From assembly GCF_036345915.1 (NCBI RefSeq), contig NZ_CP107785.1:3162001-3226000 (forward strand): a DNA stretch of 64,000 nt. Reading direction: 5' to 3'. Made by a program: the position numbers and the translations under genes. The notes beneath the pieces are model-generated. The model did no database searches and had not been told where the DNA came from. It saw only the letters and a list, made by a program, of their open reading frames with translations. This document shows, piece by piece, positions 26,701 to 35,830 of the stretch (the stretch's first letter is position 1; each line of letters begins with the position of its first letter). The DNA is from Nocardia sp. NBC_00565. GTDB taxonomy: Bacteria; Actinomycetota; Actinomycetes; Mycobacteriales; Mycobacteriaceae.

Positions 26701-26979
26701 TTGGACAATTCAGCACTGCACGCGAAGTTCGAGTCGATGGCCGCCGAGTTCGCCGCCGCCGGAATACGCGTCAACGCGCTGGCTCCCGGGTCGGTCGACA
26801 CCGATATGGTCCGGAACAATCCACCCGAGTTCGTGCAGGCCATGGAGACCGCCTCGCTCATGCAGCGCATTGCCGAACCCGACGAAATGGTCGCTCCGGC
26901 ATTGCTTCTGGTGTCCGACGCGGGCAGCTTCATCACCGGTCAGACCCTGATCGCCGACGGTGGAATGGTGGCGCGCTGA
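26701..26979 (+). pseudogene. C-terminal half of a short-chain dehydrogenase/reductase
   Basis: The 92 codons contain ESMAAEFAAAGIRVNALAPG, a helix region and SDAGSFITGQTLIADGGMVA, the standard C-terminal half of classical SDRs. The N-terminal TGxxxGxG nucleotide motif and the YxxxK catalytic motif are missing: the expected YSASK segment is replaced by NSALHAK. It starts just after a stop codon. Its stop overlaps the ATG of the crotonase at 26979 (TGATG), showing that the intact gene was once coupled to it. Confidence 0.75.
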
Positions 26980-27848
26980 TGTCTTCCGCGTTCACCCTCG
27001 AACATCTCGACGACGGTGCCATCGTCGTGCTGACGATCGATCGGCCACGCCGCGGCAATGCGCTGGACTCGCAAACTCTGGCCGAATTGCACCGAGCGCT
27101 CGACTCGATCAACGGCGATCCCGCGATCCGTGCTGTCGTGCTCACCGGCAGCGGCACGGTGTTCTGCGCCGGGGCCGACATCAAAGCCACTCCAGCTGAT
27201 TTCACCGATGTCGACGCCACCCCCTACGCGTCGCTGCAGGCGCGTTCGGCCGCGCCCATCGCGATCACGATGGCCGCGCAGGAGCTGATGACATCGGCCT
27301 TCGAGAAGATCCACCGGTTACGTCAGCCCGTTATCGCGGCGGTGAACGGAGCCGCCGTCGGCGGTGGCTTCGCAATGGCGCTGGCGTGCGACATCCGCTA
27401 TGCGAGCACCGGCGCGAGCTTCGGTGCGGTCTTCATCCGCCACGGTGTGTCCGCCTGCGATATGGGCACCAGCTATCACCTGCCGCGGCTGGTGGGCGCC
27501 TCCCGTGCCGCGGAGCTGATGCTGACCGGCCGGGTCTTCGATGCCGCCGAGGCCGTGGCCATCGGCCTGGTCCTCGAGGTCGTCGACGCCGAGGTCCTGG
27601 TCGACCACGCGATCGCCAAGGCCCGCGAAATCGCCTGTCACTCACCGCTCGCGGTGTGGATGACCAAGGAAACCATGTGGCAGAACGTCGATGCCCCCAG
27701 CCTGCGGCACGCTCTCGACATCGAGAACCGCACGCAGGTCATGTGCACGTTCACCGGTGACCTGACGAATTCCTTCGCGGCGTTTCGCGAGAACGGGGCC
27801 GCAAGCGGAACCGATGGCAACGCCGATGCCGCCACCAGTTCCACGTGA
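26979..27848 (+). CDS. Crotonase-family protein lacking both catalytic glutamates
   Basis: This 289-residue crotonase-fold protein has the CoA/oxyanion loops GTVFCAGADIKA (about 60-71) and VNGAAVGGGFAMALACDI. The first catalytic Glu position (GGGCEL in hydratase) is Ala (GGGFAM) and the second (GxPE) is Phe (GAVFIRHG). Classical hydratase activity is therefore unlikely; isomerase, dehalogenase-like, C-C hydrolase or CoA-binding roles remain open. The start overlaps the end of the SDR remnant. Its stop abuts the xylA stop with no base between. Confidence 0.82.
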   Translation: MSSAFTLEHLDDGAIVVLTIDRPRRGNALDSQTLAELHRALDSINGDPAIRAVVLTGSGTVFCAGADIKATPADFTDVDATPYASLQARSAAPIAITMAAQELMTSAFEKIHRLRQPVIAAVNGAAVGGGFAMALACDIRYASTGASFGAVFIRHGVSACDMGTSYHLPRLVGASRAAELMLTGRVFDAAEAVAIGLVLEVVDAEVLVDHAIAKAREIACHSPLAVWMTKETMWQNVDAPSLRHALDIENRTQVMCTFTGDLTNSFAAFRENGAASGTDGNADAATSST

Positions 27849-29027
27849 TCAACCGATCAGATGGTTGAGGGCGAGTTGGTGGAGTCGGACGAAGCCGAAG
27901 TCGCGTTCGGCGGCCTTGTTCGGGTCGAAGTCGTCTGTGGTGGAGAGGAATTCCGCTAGTGTCTCGCCGGCGGCGAGGGTGGGTTCGGCGAGATCGAGGA
28001 TGCCGGAGTAGGCCATTGCCTCCTGAACTCGGGGGTCGGCGCGGAACGCTCGGGCCTTGTCCGCCAGCAACAGGTAAGTAGACATGCATGCCGCGGCCGA
28101 TTCCCAGACTCCCTGCAGGTGCTCGGTGCGGGACGGTTTGTAGTCGAAGTGCCGTGGACCGGTGTAGCGCGGACCGTCGGGATATCCGGGGAAACCGTTC
28201 TCGAGCAGGTCGACGGTGAAGAACGCCGAGACCAGGTCGCCGTGTCCGAAAACCAGATCCTGGTCGTATTTCAGGCCGCGCTGGCCGTTGAGGTCGATAT
28301 GGAACAGCTTGCCGCTCCAGAGCGCCTGCGCCAGGCCGTGGGTGTAATTGAGGTTGGCCATCTGCTCGTGGCCGGTTTCCGGATTGAGGCCGACGATATC
28401 GCCGTGCTCCAATTCCGCGATGAAGGCCAGCGCATGCCCGACGGTGGGCAGGAAGATGTCGCCGCGCGGTTCGTTGGGTTTGGGTTCGAGTGCGATGCGC
28501 AGGTTGTATCCCTGCGACTTGATATGCGCGGCAACGGTATCCACGCCCTCCCGGTAGCGTTGCAGCGCGGCGTAGAGGTCCTTGGATCCGTCGTATTCCG
28601 CGCCTTCGCGCCCACCCCACATCACGAAGGTGGTGGCGCCGACCTGGGCGGCGAGATCAACCGCGCGCAGGATTTTACGCAGGCCGAAGCGGCGGATCGA
28701 GCGGTCGTTGGCGGTGAGTCCACCGTCCTTGAAGACGGGGTGGGTGAAGGTATTGGTGGTGACCATCTCGATGGTCAGACCCACCCGATCGGTGGTTTCC
28801 TTCAGCTGGTTGACGATCCGTTCCTTGGTCGCGTCATCGGTGTCGAACGGAAAGACGTCGTTGTCGTGGAAGGTGATACCCCAGGCGCCGAGTTCGGCAA
28901 GTCGTTCGGCGTAGTCCCAGGGGGCGAGGGTCGGCCGGGTGGCGGCACCGAATGGATCGACACCCGTCCATCCGACCGTCCACAGGCCGAAGGAGAACTT
29001 GTCCTGAGCAGTGGGTTGGCGAATCAC
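27849..29027 (-). CDS. xylA: Xylose isomerase (class I, actinobacterial)
   Basis: This 392-residue enzyme interconverts D-xylose/D-xylulose (and glucose/fructose). Active-site residues fall at canonical Streptomyces numbering: His54 and Asp57 (FHDNDV), Glu181 and Lys183 ([10 protein letters not shown]), Glu217 and His220 (NPETGHEQ), with [15 protein letters not shown] following. The GTG start at 29027 has AAAGGAGT just upstream; the longer frame lacks similarity. No xylulokinase or sugar transporter is nearby, so its role here is isolated. Its 3' end abuts the crotonase gene at 26979. Confidence 0.95.
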   Translation of the reverse strand: MIRQPTAQDKFSFGLWTVGWTGVDPFGAATRPTLAPWDYAERLAELGAWGITFHDNDVFPFDTDDATKERIVNQLKETTDRVGLTIEMVTTNTFTHPVFKDGGLTANDRSIRRFGLRKILRAVDLAAQVGATTFVMWGGREGAEYDGSKDLYAALQRYREGVDTVAAHIKSQGYNLRIALEPKPNEPRGDIFLPTVGHALAFIAELEHGDIVGLNPETGHEQMANLNYTHGLAQALWSGKLFHIDLNGQRGLKYDQDLVFGHGDLVSAFFTVDLLENGFPGYPDGPRYTGPRHFDYKPSRTEHLQGVWESAAACMSTYLLLADKARAFRADPRVQEAMAYSGILDLAEPTLAAGETLAEFLSTTDDFDPNKAAERDFGFVRLHQLALNHLIG

Positions 29028-29151
29028 GGCACTCCTTTGAATCGCTGATGGAGTGAACGTAATGCCGCACGTGGCCGGAGGTCTCGAGTTCAACGCGAAC
29101 ACGCTGCCCTCAGATGCGTTAGCGGCGGATGCCGGAGGCTCGGTCGAGCGG

Positions 29152-30057
29152 CTAGTGCTGCGACGACAGCATTGAAACCCCGCTGGACCACGTGGTGATG
29201 AATTCGTCGGTAACCCACTGTGCGACACCCGCGGGGTAGGGCGCCGGCAGGCCGAGAACGATGTGCTGGAAGCCGGCCTCGATCGCTGCGCCGATCGCGT
29301 CCTGAGTGCCGCCGGGCTGGTCGTAGGAGATCGGCAGGTGGATCGAGCGGGTGATGGAGGCGGGGTCGCGACCGATGTCGGCACAGTAGCGGTCCAGCAG
29401 TGCGCTGCGGCGGACGGCGTCCTCGATATCGCCGCCGGGGATGTTCCACAGGTCGGCGTGCTCGGCGACCACGCGCAGCACCTGGGCCGAGCGTCCGCCG
29501 ATAAGGATCGGCGGGTGCGGGCGCTGGATGGGTTTGGGGTTGCAGAACGCTCCGGTGAGTTGGACGTGGGTGCCGTGGACGTCGAACGGTTCGGTCTCGG
29601 TCCACAGCCGCCGGATCACTGTGCACGCTTCGGCGAGGCTTGCCACAGCATGGGCGGCGTCGTGGAAGGGCAGGCCGTGTGCTTCGTACTCGCGCCGAGC
29701 CAGCGGGTGGCTGGGTCGTGAGCCTGCGCCGATACCGAAGTCGAGCCGTCCGCCGGAGACGATGTCGACGGTCGCGGCGATCTTGGCCAGCATCGCGGGT
29801 GGTCGGAAGCGGTTGCTGGTCACGAGCAAGCCGAGCCGCAGTCGTCGGGTCTGTGCGGCGAGGGCTGAGAGCAGTGTCCAGCCTTCGTGGGTCGGTCCGT
29901 TCGGGTCGCCGCCGATCGGCATGAGGTGATCGAACAGCCACGCGTGCTCGATCTCCGGGATTGCGTCCGCCTCGCGCCAGACCCGCAGGACGTCGTGGTA
30001 GTCGACCTGCATCGGAGCGGTCATGATCCCGAAACTGGGCCGGGGTGTTCGTGACAT
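29152..30057 (-). CDS. LLM-class (probably F420-dependent) oxidoreductase
   Basis: This 301-residue luciferase-like TIM barrel carries [13 protein letters not shown] (about 38-50), [40 protein letters not shown] (about 98-117) and [20 protein letters not shown]. This pattern is common in the F420-dependent actinobacterial group. Its substrate is unknown. It lies 34 bp downstream of the aldo/keto reductase gene on the same strand and is probably co-transcribed with it under the TetR regulator at 31265. Confidence 0.87.
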   Translation of the reverse strand: MSRTPRPSFGIMTAPMQVDYHDVLRVWREADAIPEIEHAWLFDHLMPIGGDPNGPTHEGWTLLSALAAQTRRLRLGLLVTSNRFRPPAMLAKIAATVDIVSGGRLDFGIGAGSRPSHPLARREYEAHGLPFHDAAHAVASLAEACTVIRRLWTETEPFDVHGTHVQLTGAFCNPKPIQRPHPPILIGGRSAQVLRVVAEHADLWNIPGGDIEDAVRRSALLDRYCADIGRDPASITRSIHLPISYDQPGGTQDAIGAAIEAGFQHIVLGLPAPYPAGVAQWVTDEFITTWSSGVSMLSSQH

Positions 30058-30091
30058 GGTTCCGTTCGTCCTTTCGGTCCGGGGTGGGCGA

Positions 30092-31111
30092 TCAGCGACG
30101 TCGCTGCGCCGCGTCGAGCAGGGCGGGAGGTGTGTCGTGCTTCTCGTGTGCGGCGAGGTCGACGCCGGGAGCGACGATCGCGTCGATCGCGTCGAGCACG
30201 TCGGCGGAGAGCACGGTGTCCGCGGCGGCGAGCTGAGAGTGCAGGTGGTCCATGGTGCGGGGCCCGATGATCGCGCTGGTCACGGCCGGGTGCGCAGTAA
30301 CGAATCCGAGCGCGAGCTGGATCATCGTCAGACCGGCCTGGTCGGCGACTTCGGCCAACTGCTCGACCGCGTCCATTTTGGCCCGGTTGACGGGGATGGC
30401 GGTATCGAAGCGTTGCGGCATGAATGTCGAACGGCTGGTGGTGATTTCGCGGCCCGCACGGATCGCGCCCGACAGCCAGCCCGACGCCAGCGGGCTCCAC
30501 ACCAGCACACCGAGTCCATACTGCTCGGTCACGGGCAGGACGTGGGTCTCGATCCCGCGCTGCAGGATCGAGTAGCCGGGCTGTTCGGTGACGTACCGGC
30601 TCAGGCGATATTCGCGGGCGGCCCACTGGGCTTGCACGATTCGGTACGCGGGGAAGGTCGAGGAGCCGAAGTAGCGAATCTTTCCCGCGCGCTGCAGGTC
30701 CGTCAGCGCCGACAGCGTCTCCTCATCGCTGGTGGTCGGGTCCCACCGGTGGATTTGGTACAGATCGACATGGTCGACACCCAGTCGGCGCAGGCTGTTG
30801 TCCAACTCGGTGATCAACCAGCGGCGCGAGCTGCCCCGGTGGTTGCGCTCCTCGCCCATGGGCAGGTACGCCTTCGTGGCCAGCACGATGTCGTCACGGC
30901 GGCCTGCGATGGCTTTACCGACCATCTCCTCCGACTCGCCGTCGCTGTAGGCGTCGGCGGTGTCGATGAGGTTGATCCCGCCCTCGAGCGCGGCATCGAC
31001 GATAGCGGTGGCCTCGTCCTGGGTGGTGCGCCCGATCCTGCCGAAGTTCATCGCGCCGAGCACGAGGGTGCTGACCTGCACACCGGTGTGCCCCAAGGTG
31101 CGGTACTGCAT
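30092..31111 (-). CDS. Aldo/keto reductase
   Basis: This 339-residue NADPH-dependent reductase has the AKR tetrad: Asp in LIDTADAYSDG with its Tyr (about 50-56), Lys in LATKAYL (near 80) and His in YQIHRWD (near 121). GFVTAHPAVTSAIIGPRTMD is the cofactor region near the C-terminus. The closest type is the YajO/AKR11-12-like group acting on small aldehydes or sugars. It is divergent from the TetR gene at 31265, with two operator-like palindromes between them, and heads a unit with the LLM oxidoreductase. Confidence 0.9.
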   Translation of the reverse strand: MQYRTLGHTGVQVSTLVLGAMNFGRIGRTTQDEATAIVDAALEGGINLIDTADAYSDGESEEMVGKAIAGRRDDIVLATKAYLPMGEERNHRGSSRRWLITELDNSLRRLGVDHVDLYQIHRWDPTTSDEETLSALTDLQRAGKIRYFGSSTFPAYRIVQAQWAAREYRLSRYVTEQPGYSILQRGIETHVLPVTEQYGLGVLVWSPLASGWLSGAIRAGREITTSRSTFMPQRFDTAIPVNRAKMDAVEQLAEVADQAGLTMIQLALGFVTAHPAVTSAIIGPRTMDHLHSQLAAADTVLSADVLDAIDAIVAPGVDLAAHEKHDTPPALLDAAQRRR

Positions 31112-31188
31112 GACTGTCCTCCTCGAGAGGTGAAGCGAGTTCGCGACGCGTGGCTTGGTTTCGACTCGCCTGTTCTGGCATCCTGAAA

Positions 31189-31232
31189 ACGGAGCGTTGT
31201 TCCGATAACTAACATACGGAACATTGTTCCGT
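31189..31232. promoter_or_regulatory. Double TetR operator (two copies 27 bp apart)
   Basis: 31216-31232 is the perfect inverted repeat ACGGAAC-ATT-GTTCCGT. 31189-31205 is an imperfect copy, ACGGAGCGTTGTTCCGA, with the same arm and spacer lengths. Both lie between the divergent aldo/keto reductase and TetR genes, the standard place for an autoregulating TetR repressor. Confidence 0.78.
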
Positions 31233-31264
31233 TTGCCAAGTGGCGTGAAGGAGGTAGCGGCGCA

Positions 31265-31852
31265 GTGGTCGACATCGACAGTGGGTCAGGGTCGTCAGCC
31301 CCGCGGAAGCGGGCCGACGCCCGACGTAATGAGCAGACACTGCTGGACGCGGCCGCCGCGGCTTTCATCACTTCCGGCGTCGATGTGCCCGTGCGCGATA
31401 TCGCCGCCAGGGCCGGCGTCGGCGTCGGCACGATCTACCGCCACTTCCCTACGCGAGCCGATCTCATCGTCGCCGTCTACCGACACCAGGTCGAGGCATG
31501 CGCGGCGGCCGGCCCGACATTGCTGGCGAATAGCAGCACACCGCACGCCGCCCTGGCGGGTTGGATCAACCTCTTCGTCGACTTCCTGGTCACCAAGCAC
31601 GGCCTCGCCGAGGCGTTGCAATCCGACAACGCCACCTTCGAGACTCTGCACGCCTATTTCCTCGACCGCCTCCTCCCCGTGTGCGCCCAGCTGCTCGACG
31701 CGGCTGCCACGGCGGGTGAGATTCTCCCCGATATGGATCCCTACCTACTGCTGCGTGGCGTCGGCAATCTCTGTATCGGCGGGGACAACAACCCCCGCTA
31801 TGACGCACGTCGCATGGTCGACCTCGTGATCGCAGGACTGCGGCTCCACTAG
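31265..31852 (+). CDS. TetR-family regulator of the aldo/keto reductase unit
   Basis: This 195-residue TetR protein starts at GTG 31265 (AAGGAGG about 11 bases upstream). The DNA-binding part is at about 15-70 (LLDAAAAAFITSGVDVPVRD, then ARAGVGVGTIYRHFPTRADL). The ligand domain matches the group with a conserved C-terminal GDNNPRYDARRMVDLVIAGL. By layout it represses itself and the divergent aldo/keto reductase-LLM pair through the palindromes at 31189-31232. The inducer is unknown. Confidence 0.9.
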   Translation: MVDIDSGSGSSAPRKRADARRNEQTLLDAAAAAFITSGVDVPVRDIAARAGVGVGTIYRHFPTRADLIVAVYRHQVEACAAAGPTLLANSSTPHAALAGWINLFVDFLVTKHGLAEALQSDNATFETLHAYFLDRLLPVCAQLLDAAATAGEILPDMDPYLLLRGVGNLCIGGDNNPRYDARRMVDLVIAGLRLH

Positions 31853-32044
31853 GCAGAGTCAGCCGGGTGGGTGCCGAATATTTTCGGAAGCCTCGCGGAT
31901 CCGATTGCGGGTGCGTTGCTTGGGGCGGTCTTGTCGCGCTTTCTACTAGTGTCGAACCGGGCTGCTACATGAAATTCGACGTAGCCCGGCTTCCGCTCGC
32001 AGGCAGTCTCCTCCATGTGAGATCCCGAAATGGAAGGAAATCTG

Positions 32045-33298
32045 ATGAACCGCAGCAGCTTCGCAATAACCGGACGGCAGCTCTGCGCTGCCGTGGCCTT
32101 GAGCGCAATCGCTGTCGCGGGATGCCTGTGCACACCGGGCTCAGCTGTCGCCGAACCGATTCCGGTGCCCGACGCGGATCCTTTCTATGCGGCGCCGCCC
32201 GACCTTGCCACCCTCGACAACGGCGCCATCGTGCGATCGCGGGAGATCCAGCCCTATCAGCTCACTGTGGGCCTGCCCATCAAGACCTGGCAGGTGCAAT
32301 ACAAATCCACGGACGGAACGGGCGGTCCGACGACCGGAGTCACCACGGTCGTGGTGCCGACGACACCATGGACAGGACCGGGAGAACGGCCCCTGGTCAG
32401 CTATCAGATAGCCGAGGACAGTCTCGGAACACGTTGTACCACTTCGTATTCCATCCGAGCGGGACTCGGCGCAGGCGGACTGCTCACGAACAACACCAAC
32501 TTCGAGGCACCAATCACCGCACTTCTACTGCAACGGAATTGGGCCGTCGTCCTGACGGACTACCAGGGCCCCGAATCACACTATCTCGACGGCATGCAGG
32601 CCGCCCACGGTGTACTCGACGGAATCCGAGCGGCCCTGGCATTCGGCCCGGCAGGCCTTTCACCCAAATCTCCCCTCGGCGCAATGGGCTACTCGGGTGG
32701 GAGCTTCGCGACAATCTCGGCAGCAGTGCAACAGCCGAACTACGCACCCGAACTCCACTTGGACGGGATCGCCGTGGGCGGTGTCGGCACGGACTACGGC
32801 CACGCCCTGCGGGTTACCAACGGCAGCTACTACGCCGGTCTCGGACTGCTGGTGCTCGCGGGGCTCAATCGCAGTTTCCCCGAAGCAGACATCCCGTCAC
32901 TGCTCAACGACCGCGGCCGCACCATGCTCGCCGAGAACTCCCAGTCCTGCGGTACGGAGTTCCTGGCCAAATACATGTTCGCGAACTTCGACCAATACAC
33001 CGCGGACCCGAACATCGACATGAACCCCCGAATCGCGGCGTTATCCGAACAAGCACGCCTGCAGCAGGAAGTCCCGGCCGCACCGACCTATATATGGCAC
33101 TCCATCGGGGACGAGCTCCTACCCATTGTCGATACCGACGCCCTGGTCCAAAGCTGGTGCGCCGCAGGCGCGACCGTGACTTATGTCCGCACGAGCGCTC
33201 CGACCCACATCGGCGCCGCGCTCGCCGGCACTCCGGGAGCGATCGACTATCTCGGCCAGCGATTCGGCGGCGTGGCCGCACCAACGGGTTGCGGATAG
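32045..33298 (+). CDS. Secreted lipase (LIP family)
   Basis: This 417-residue secretory lipase has a Sec signal peptide (hydrophobic core about 13-28, likely cleavage after SAVA at 36). The nucleophile is Ser217 in GYSGG; a later Asp in HSIGDELLPI and a His in SAPTHIG complete the triad. The family pattern DYQGPESHYLDG and GGVGTDYG is present. The ATG at 32045 follows AAGGAAA. It probably hydrolyses tri- or other acylglycerols outside the cell. It is followed by a secreted sulfatase gene on the same strand. Confidence 0.88.
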   Translation: MNRSSFAITGRQLCAAVALSAIAVAGCLCTPGSAVAEPIPVPDADPFYAAPPDLATLDNGAIVRSREIQPYQLTVGLPIKTWQVQYKSTDGTGGPTTGVTTVVVPTTPWTGPGERPLVSYQIAEDSLGTRCTTSYSIRAGLGAGGLLTNNTNFEAPITALLLQRNWAVVLTDYQGPESHYLDGMQAAHGVLDGIRAALAFGPAGLSPKSPLGAMGYSGGSFATISAAVQQPNYAPELHLDGIAVGGVGTDYGHALRVTNGSYYAGLGLLVLAGLNRSFPEADIPSLLNDRGRTMLAENSQSCGTEFLAKYMFANFDQYTADPNIDMNPRIAALSEQARLQQEVPAAPTYIWHSIGDELLPIVDTDALVQSWCAAGATVTYVRTSAPTHIGAALAGTPGAIDYLGQRFGGVAAPTGCG

Positions 33299-33434
33299 CG
33301 GCGTTGCCCCGCGCGCACAGGAGATCCTCGGAGTGCAGCATCCGAGCGGCGGTGGATCCGTGGAAATACTGTCGATACCGCGCGTCGCGCCGGTATGCGG
33401 CGCGTGCGTTCGATATTCCTGATAGGAAGTCTCG

Positions 33435-34964
33435 ATGGATTGCCGCCGTTCGTTGCGTTGTTGGCTGACCATGGCCGCGGTGTCGGTACTGTCGGCCGCG
33501 GCCTGTCTGTCGGCCGCATCGGCGTCCCCCGATCACGGCGATGCTCGCCGCCCCAATGTCGTGATGATCCTCGCCGACGACCTCGATGCGATGACCACGC
33601 CGGTGTGGCAGGCGATGCCACGCACCGCCGAGCTGATTCGTGACCGTGGGATGGATTTCTCCAACAGTTTCGCGCCGATGCCGATCTGCTGCGCGGCCCG
33701 GTCGTCGATTCTGACCGGCGAATACGGGCACAACACCGGCGTCCTCACCAACAGTGGCGAAGTAGGCGGCTTCGAAACCTTCCGCGCCAACGGCAACGAA
33801 TCCCACACCATCGCAACACATCTGCATGACGCCGGCTATCGCACCGGAATGGCCGGTAAATATCTCAACGGCCTCGAACACGACCCCGACCACATCCCGC
33901 CCGGCTGGGACGACTGGAACGCAGGCATCGACAACTTCCTCTACGCCGGCTACAACTACACCCTCAACGAAAATGGCACCCACGTGAAATACGGTGTCGC
34001 ACCGAAGGATTACGAAACCGACGTCATCGGTGACAAATCGGTTCGGTTCATCACCGACGCCGCCACCACCGGGCAACCGTTCTTCTGGTATGCCGCTTCC
34101 ACGGCCCCACACTTCCCGATCCCACCCGCACCACGGCATCTGGCCGAGACCACCCCGACCGCGGCGCCGCGGTCACCGAACTTCCAGGAGCCCGACGTCT
34201 CCGACAAGCCGAGTTGGCTCGTCGACACCGCGGCCGCTCGTGCGGCGACGATCGCGGCGACCAATGACATCGACTACACCAACCGGCTCGGTGCACTGAA
34301 ATCGCTGGACGAAATGGTCGCCGCGATCGTCGATACCCTGGACCGCACCGGCCAACTCGATAACACCTACCTGATCTTCACCTCCGACAACGGCTATAGC
34401 CTCGGCGCCCACCGGCTCACCCAAAAGATGGCCCCCTACGAGGAATCCATGCGCGTACCCCTCGCGGTCGCCGGTCCCGGTGTCGGCCACGGCAGCACTG
34501 ATGCGATGGGCCTGTCGATCGACCTCGCACCCACCATCCTCGACTGGGCCGGTGTCGCCATCCCCGACCGGATGGACGGTCGCTCACTCACACCGGTGCT
34601 GCACGGTGACACCAGCGGCTGGCGCACCGACTTCGCCGCCGAGTACGGCGGCCCGGGCGGCAACGGCCGCAACGGCATTGTTCAGGAACAGATCCCGGGC
34701 ACCGAGACACCAGCGATATATGCTCTCGACATGCCGTCCTGGATCGCGGTGCGCACCGAGCGGTATCTGTATGTGCGCTGGTACGAACGCGAACGCCCGC
34801 TCACCGACCGCGAATACGAGCTATATGACCTCGCCACCGATCCCTTCCAACTGACCAACCTGATCAAGACACCGACCGGCCGAGCCGAGCACGCCACCAC
34901 CGTCACCGAACTCGACCTTCGCCTCACCGAACTGACCACCTGCGCCGGACTCGCCTGCCGCTAG
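33435..34964 (+). CDS. Secreted sulfatase (alkaline-phosphatase superfamily)
   Basis: This 509-residue sulfatase begins with a signal peptide (cleavage near SAASA30). Metal-binding NVVMILADDLDA is at 41-52. The formylglycine motif C-x-A-x-R is present as Cys85-Cys-Ala-Ala-Arg89 (PMPICCAARSSILTGEY). Later blocks GMAGKYLNGL, TAPHFPIP and FTSDNGYSLGAHRL carry further active-site residues. Activity would need a formylglycine-generating enzyme, not seen in the window. The ATG at 33435 follows AGGAAG. The substrate is not inferable; related proteins act on aryl or sugar sulfates. Confidence 0.9.
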   Translation: MDCRRSLRCWLTMAAVSVLSAAACLSAASASPDHGDARRPNVVMILADDLDAMTTPVWQAMPRTAELIRDRGMDFSNSFAPMPICCAARSSILTGEYGHNTGVLTNSGEVGGFETFRANGNESHTIATHLHDAGYRTGMAGKYLNGLEHDPDHIPPGWDDWNAGIDNFLYAGYNYTLNENGTHVKYGVAPKDYETDVIGDKSVRFITDAATTGQPFFWYAASTAPHFPIPPAPRHLAETTPTAAPRSPNFQEPDVSDKPSWLVDTAAARAATIAATNDIDYTNRLGALKSLDEMVAAIVDTLDRTGQLDNTYLIFTSDNGYSLGAHRLTQKMAPYEESMRVPLAVAGPGVGHGSTDAMGLSIDLAPTILDWAGVAIPDRMDGRSLTPVLHGDTSGWRTDFAAEYGGPGGNGRNGIVQEQIPGTETPAIYALDMPSWIAVRTERYLYVRWYERERPLTDREYELYDLATDPFQLTNLIKTPTGRAEHATTVTELDLRLTELTTCAGLACR

Positions 34965-34976
34965 GCCCCGAATCGA

Positions 34977-35810
34977 TCAGACCTTGTCGACGGTCGCGAG
35001 GAATTCCTGGAGGTATGCGGTGATCGCCGCGGGCTGTTCCAGGGTGCTGGAATGGCCGCAGTTCGGGATCGGGTGCAGGCGGGCGGACGGGATCAGTTCG
35101 GCGATGCGTTCGGATCGCGGTGGGGGCGTTGCCTTGTCGTCCGCGCCGACGATGACGAGGGTGGGCGTGGTGATGGCGGTGATCTCCCGGTCCACCGGCG
35201 CGCGATCGGCCACGGCGAGGACCGCCTTGCGAACGGCGGCACGGTTGCTGCGAGCGAGGTGGGTGGCCCACTCAGCGATGACGGCCGCATTTGCGGTGTC
35301 CGCGAGGTAGTCGGGGCCGAACAGGTGCGATGCGACCCGGCCGAGGATCGGTTTGGCCCCGAAGAGCCGCAGGACCAGCGCCAGCCGCTTGTACTCACCG
35401 ATCTTGCTCGGGTCTTCGGGCTCGGAGCTGGTGTCCAGCAATGTCAGTGAGCGCAGCAACTCACCGTGGCGGGCCGCGATGCGCTGTCCGACGAAGCCGC
35501 CCATGGACAGACCGACCCAGTGCACCGGAGCGATCCGGAGGCCCCGAATCACCTCGACGGCGTCGTGGGTGAGGGTGTCCATATCGTAACCGCCTGCGGT
35601 CGGCGGGGTTTCGCCGTGCCCGCGCCAGTCGATCGCGATGCACCGGTACTGCTCGCGCAGGACATCGATCTGCGACCGAAACATCCAGCCGCCGAACAAC
35701 AATCCGTGACCGAATACGATCGTGGCCGCATCCGGGCGGTCGGGCGGCGTTCCGGTATCGGTGTAGGCGATCGGCGTACCGTCGGCGATCATGGTCGGCA
35801 TGGGTCTCAT
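34977..35810 (-). CDS. Alpha/beta hydrolase, last gene of the fatty-acid modification operon
   Basis: This 277-residue alpha/beta hydrolase has oxyanion motif FGHGLLFGGWM, nucleophile Ser in VGLSMGGFVG (about residue 102), acid in VGADDKATPP and His in NCGHSSTLEQP. It resembles 3-oxoadipate enol-lactonase-like hydrolases but lies with the P450/ligase genes, 20 bp after the P450 at 35831. AGGAGGGG directly precedes the ATG at 35810; another ATG three codons in has better spacing. A final hydrolytic or lactone-opening step is plausible. Confidence 0.85.
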   Translation of the reverse strand: MRPMPTMIADGTPIAYTDTGTPPDRPDAATIVFGHGLLFGGWMFRSQIDVLREQYRCIAIDWRGHGETPPTAGGYDMDTLTHDAVEVIRGLRIAPVHWVGLSMGGFVGQRIAARHGELLRSLTLLDTSSEPEDPSKIGEYKRLALVLRLFGAKPILGRVASHLFGPDYLADTANAAVIAEWATHLARSNRAAVRKAVLAVADRAPVDREITAITTPTLVIVGADDKATPPPRSERIAELIPSARLHPIPNCGHSSTLEQPAAITAYLQEFLATVDKV

Positions 35811-35830
35811 CCCCTCCTGAAAGAGTTGCG

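Noticed and set aside
29028..29384. 119-codon N-terminal extension of xylose isomerase
   Set aside because: Ser/Pro/Arg-rich noise antisense to the LLM gene; canonical residue numbering fits the GTG at 29027.
32904..34139. 411-codon frame antisense to the lipase and sulfatase
   Set aside because: It spans two clear secreted-protein genes on the other strand and has no recognisable motif.
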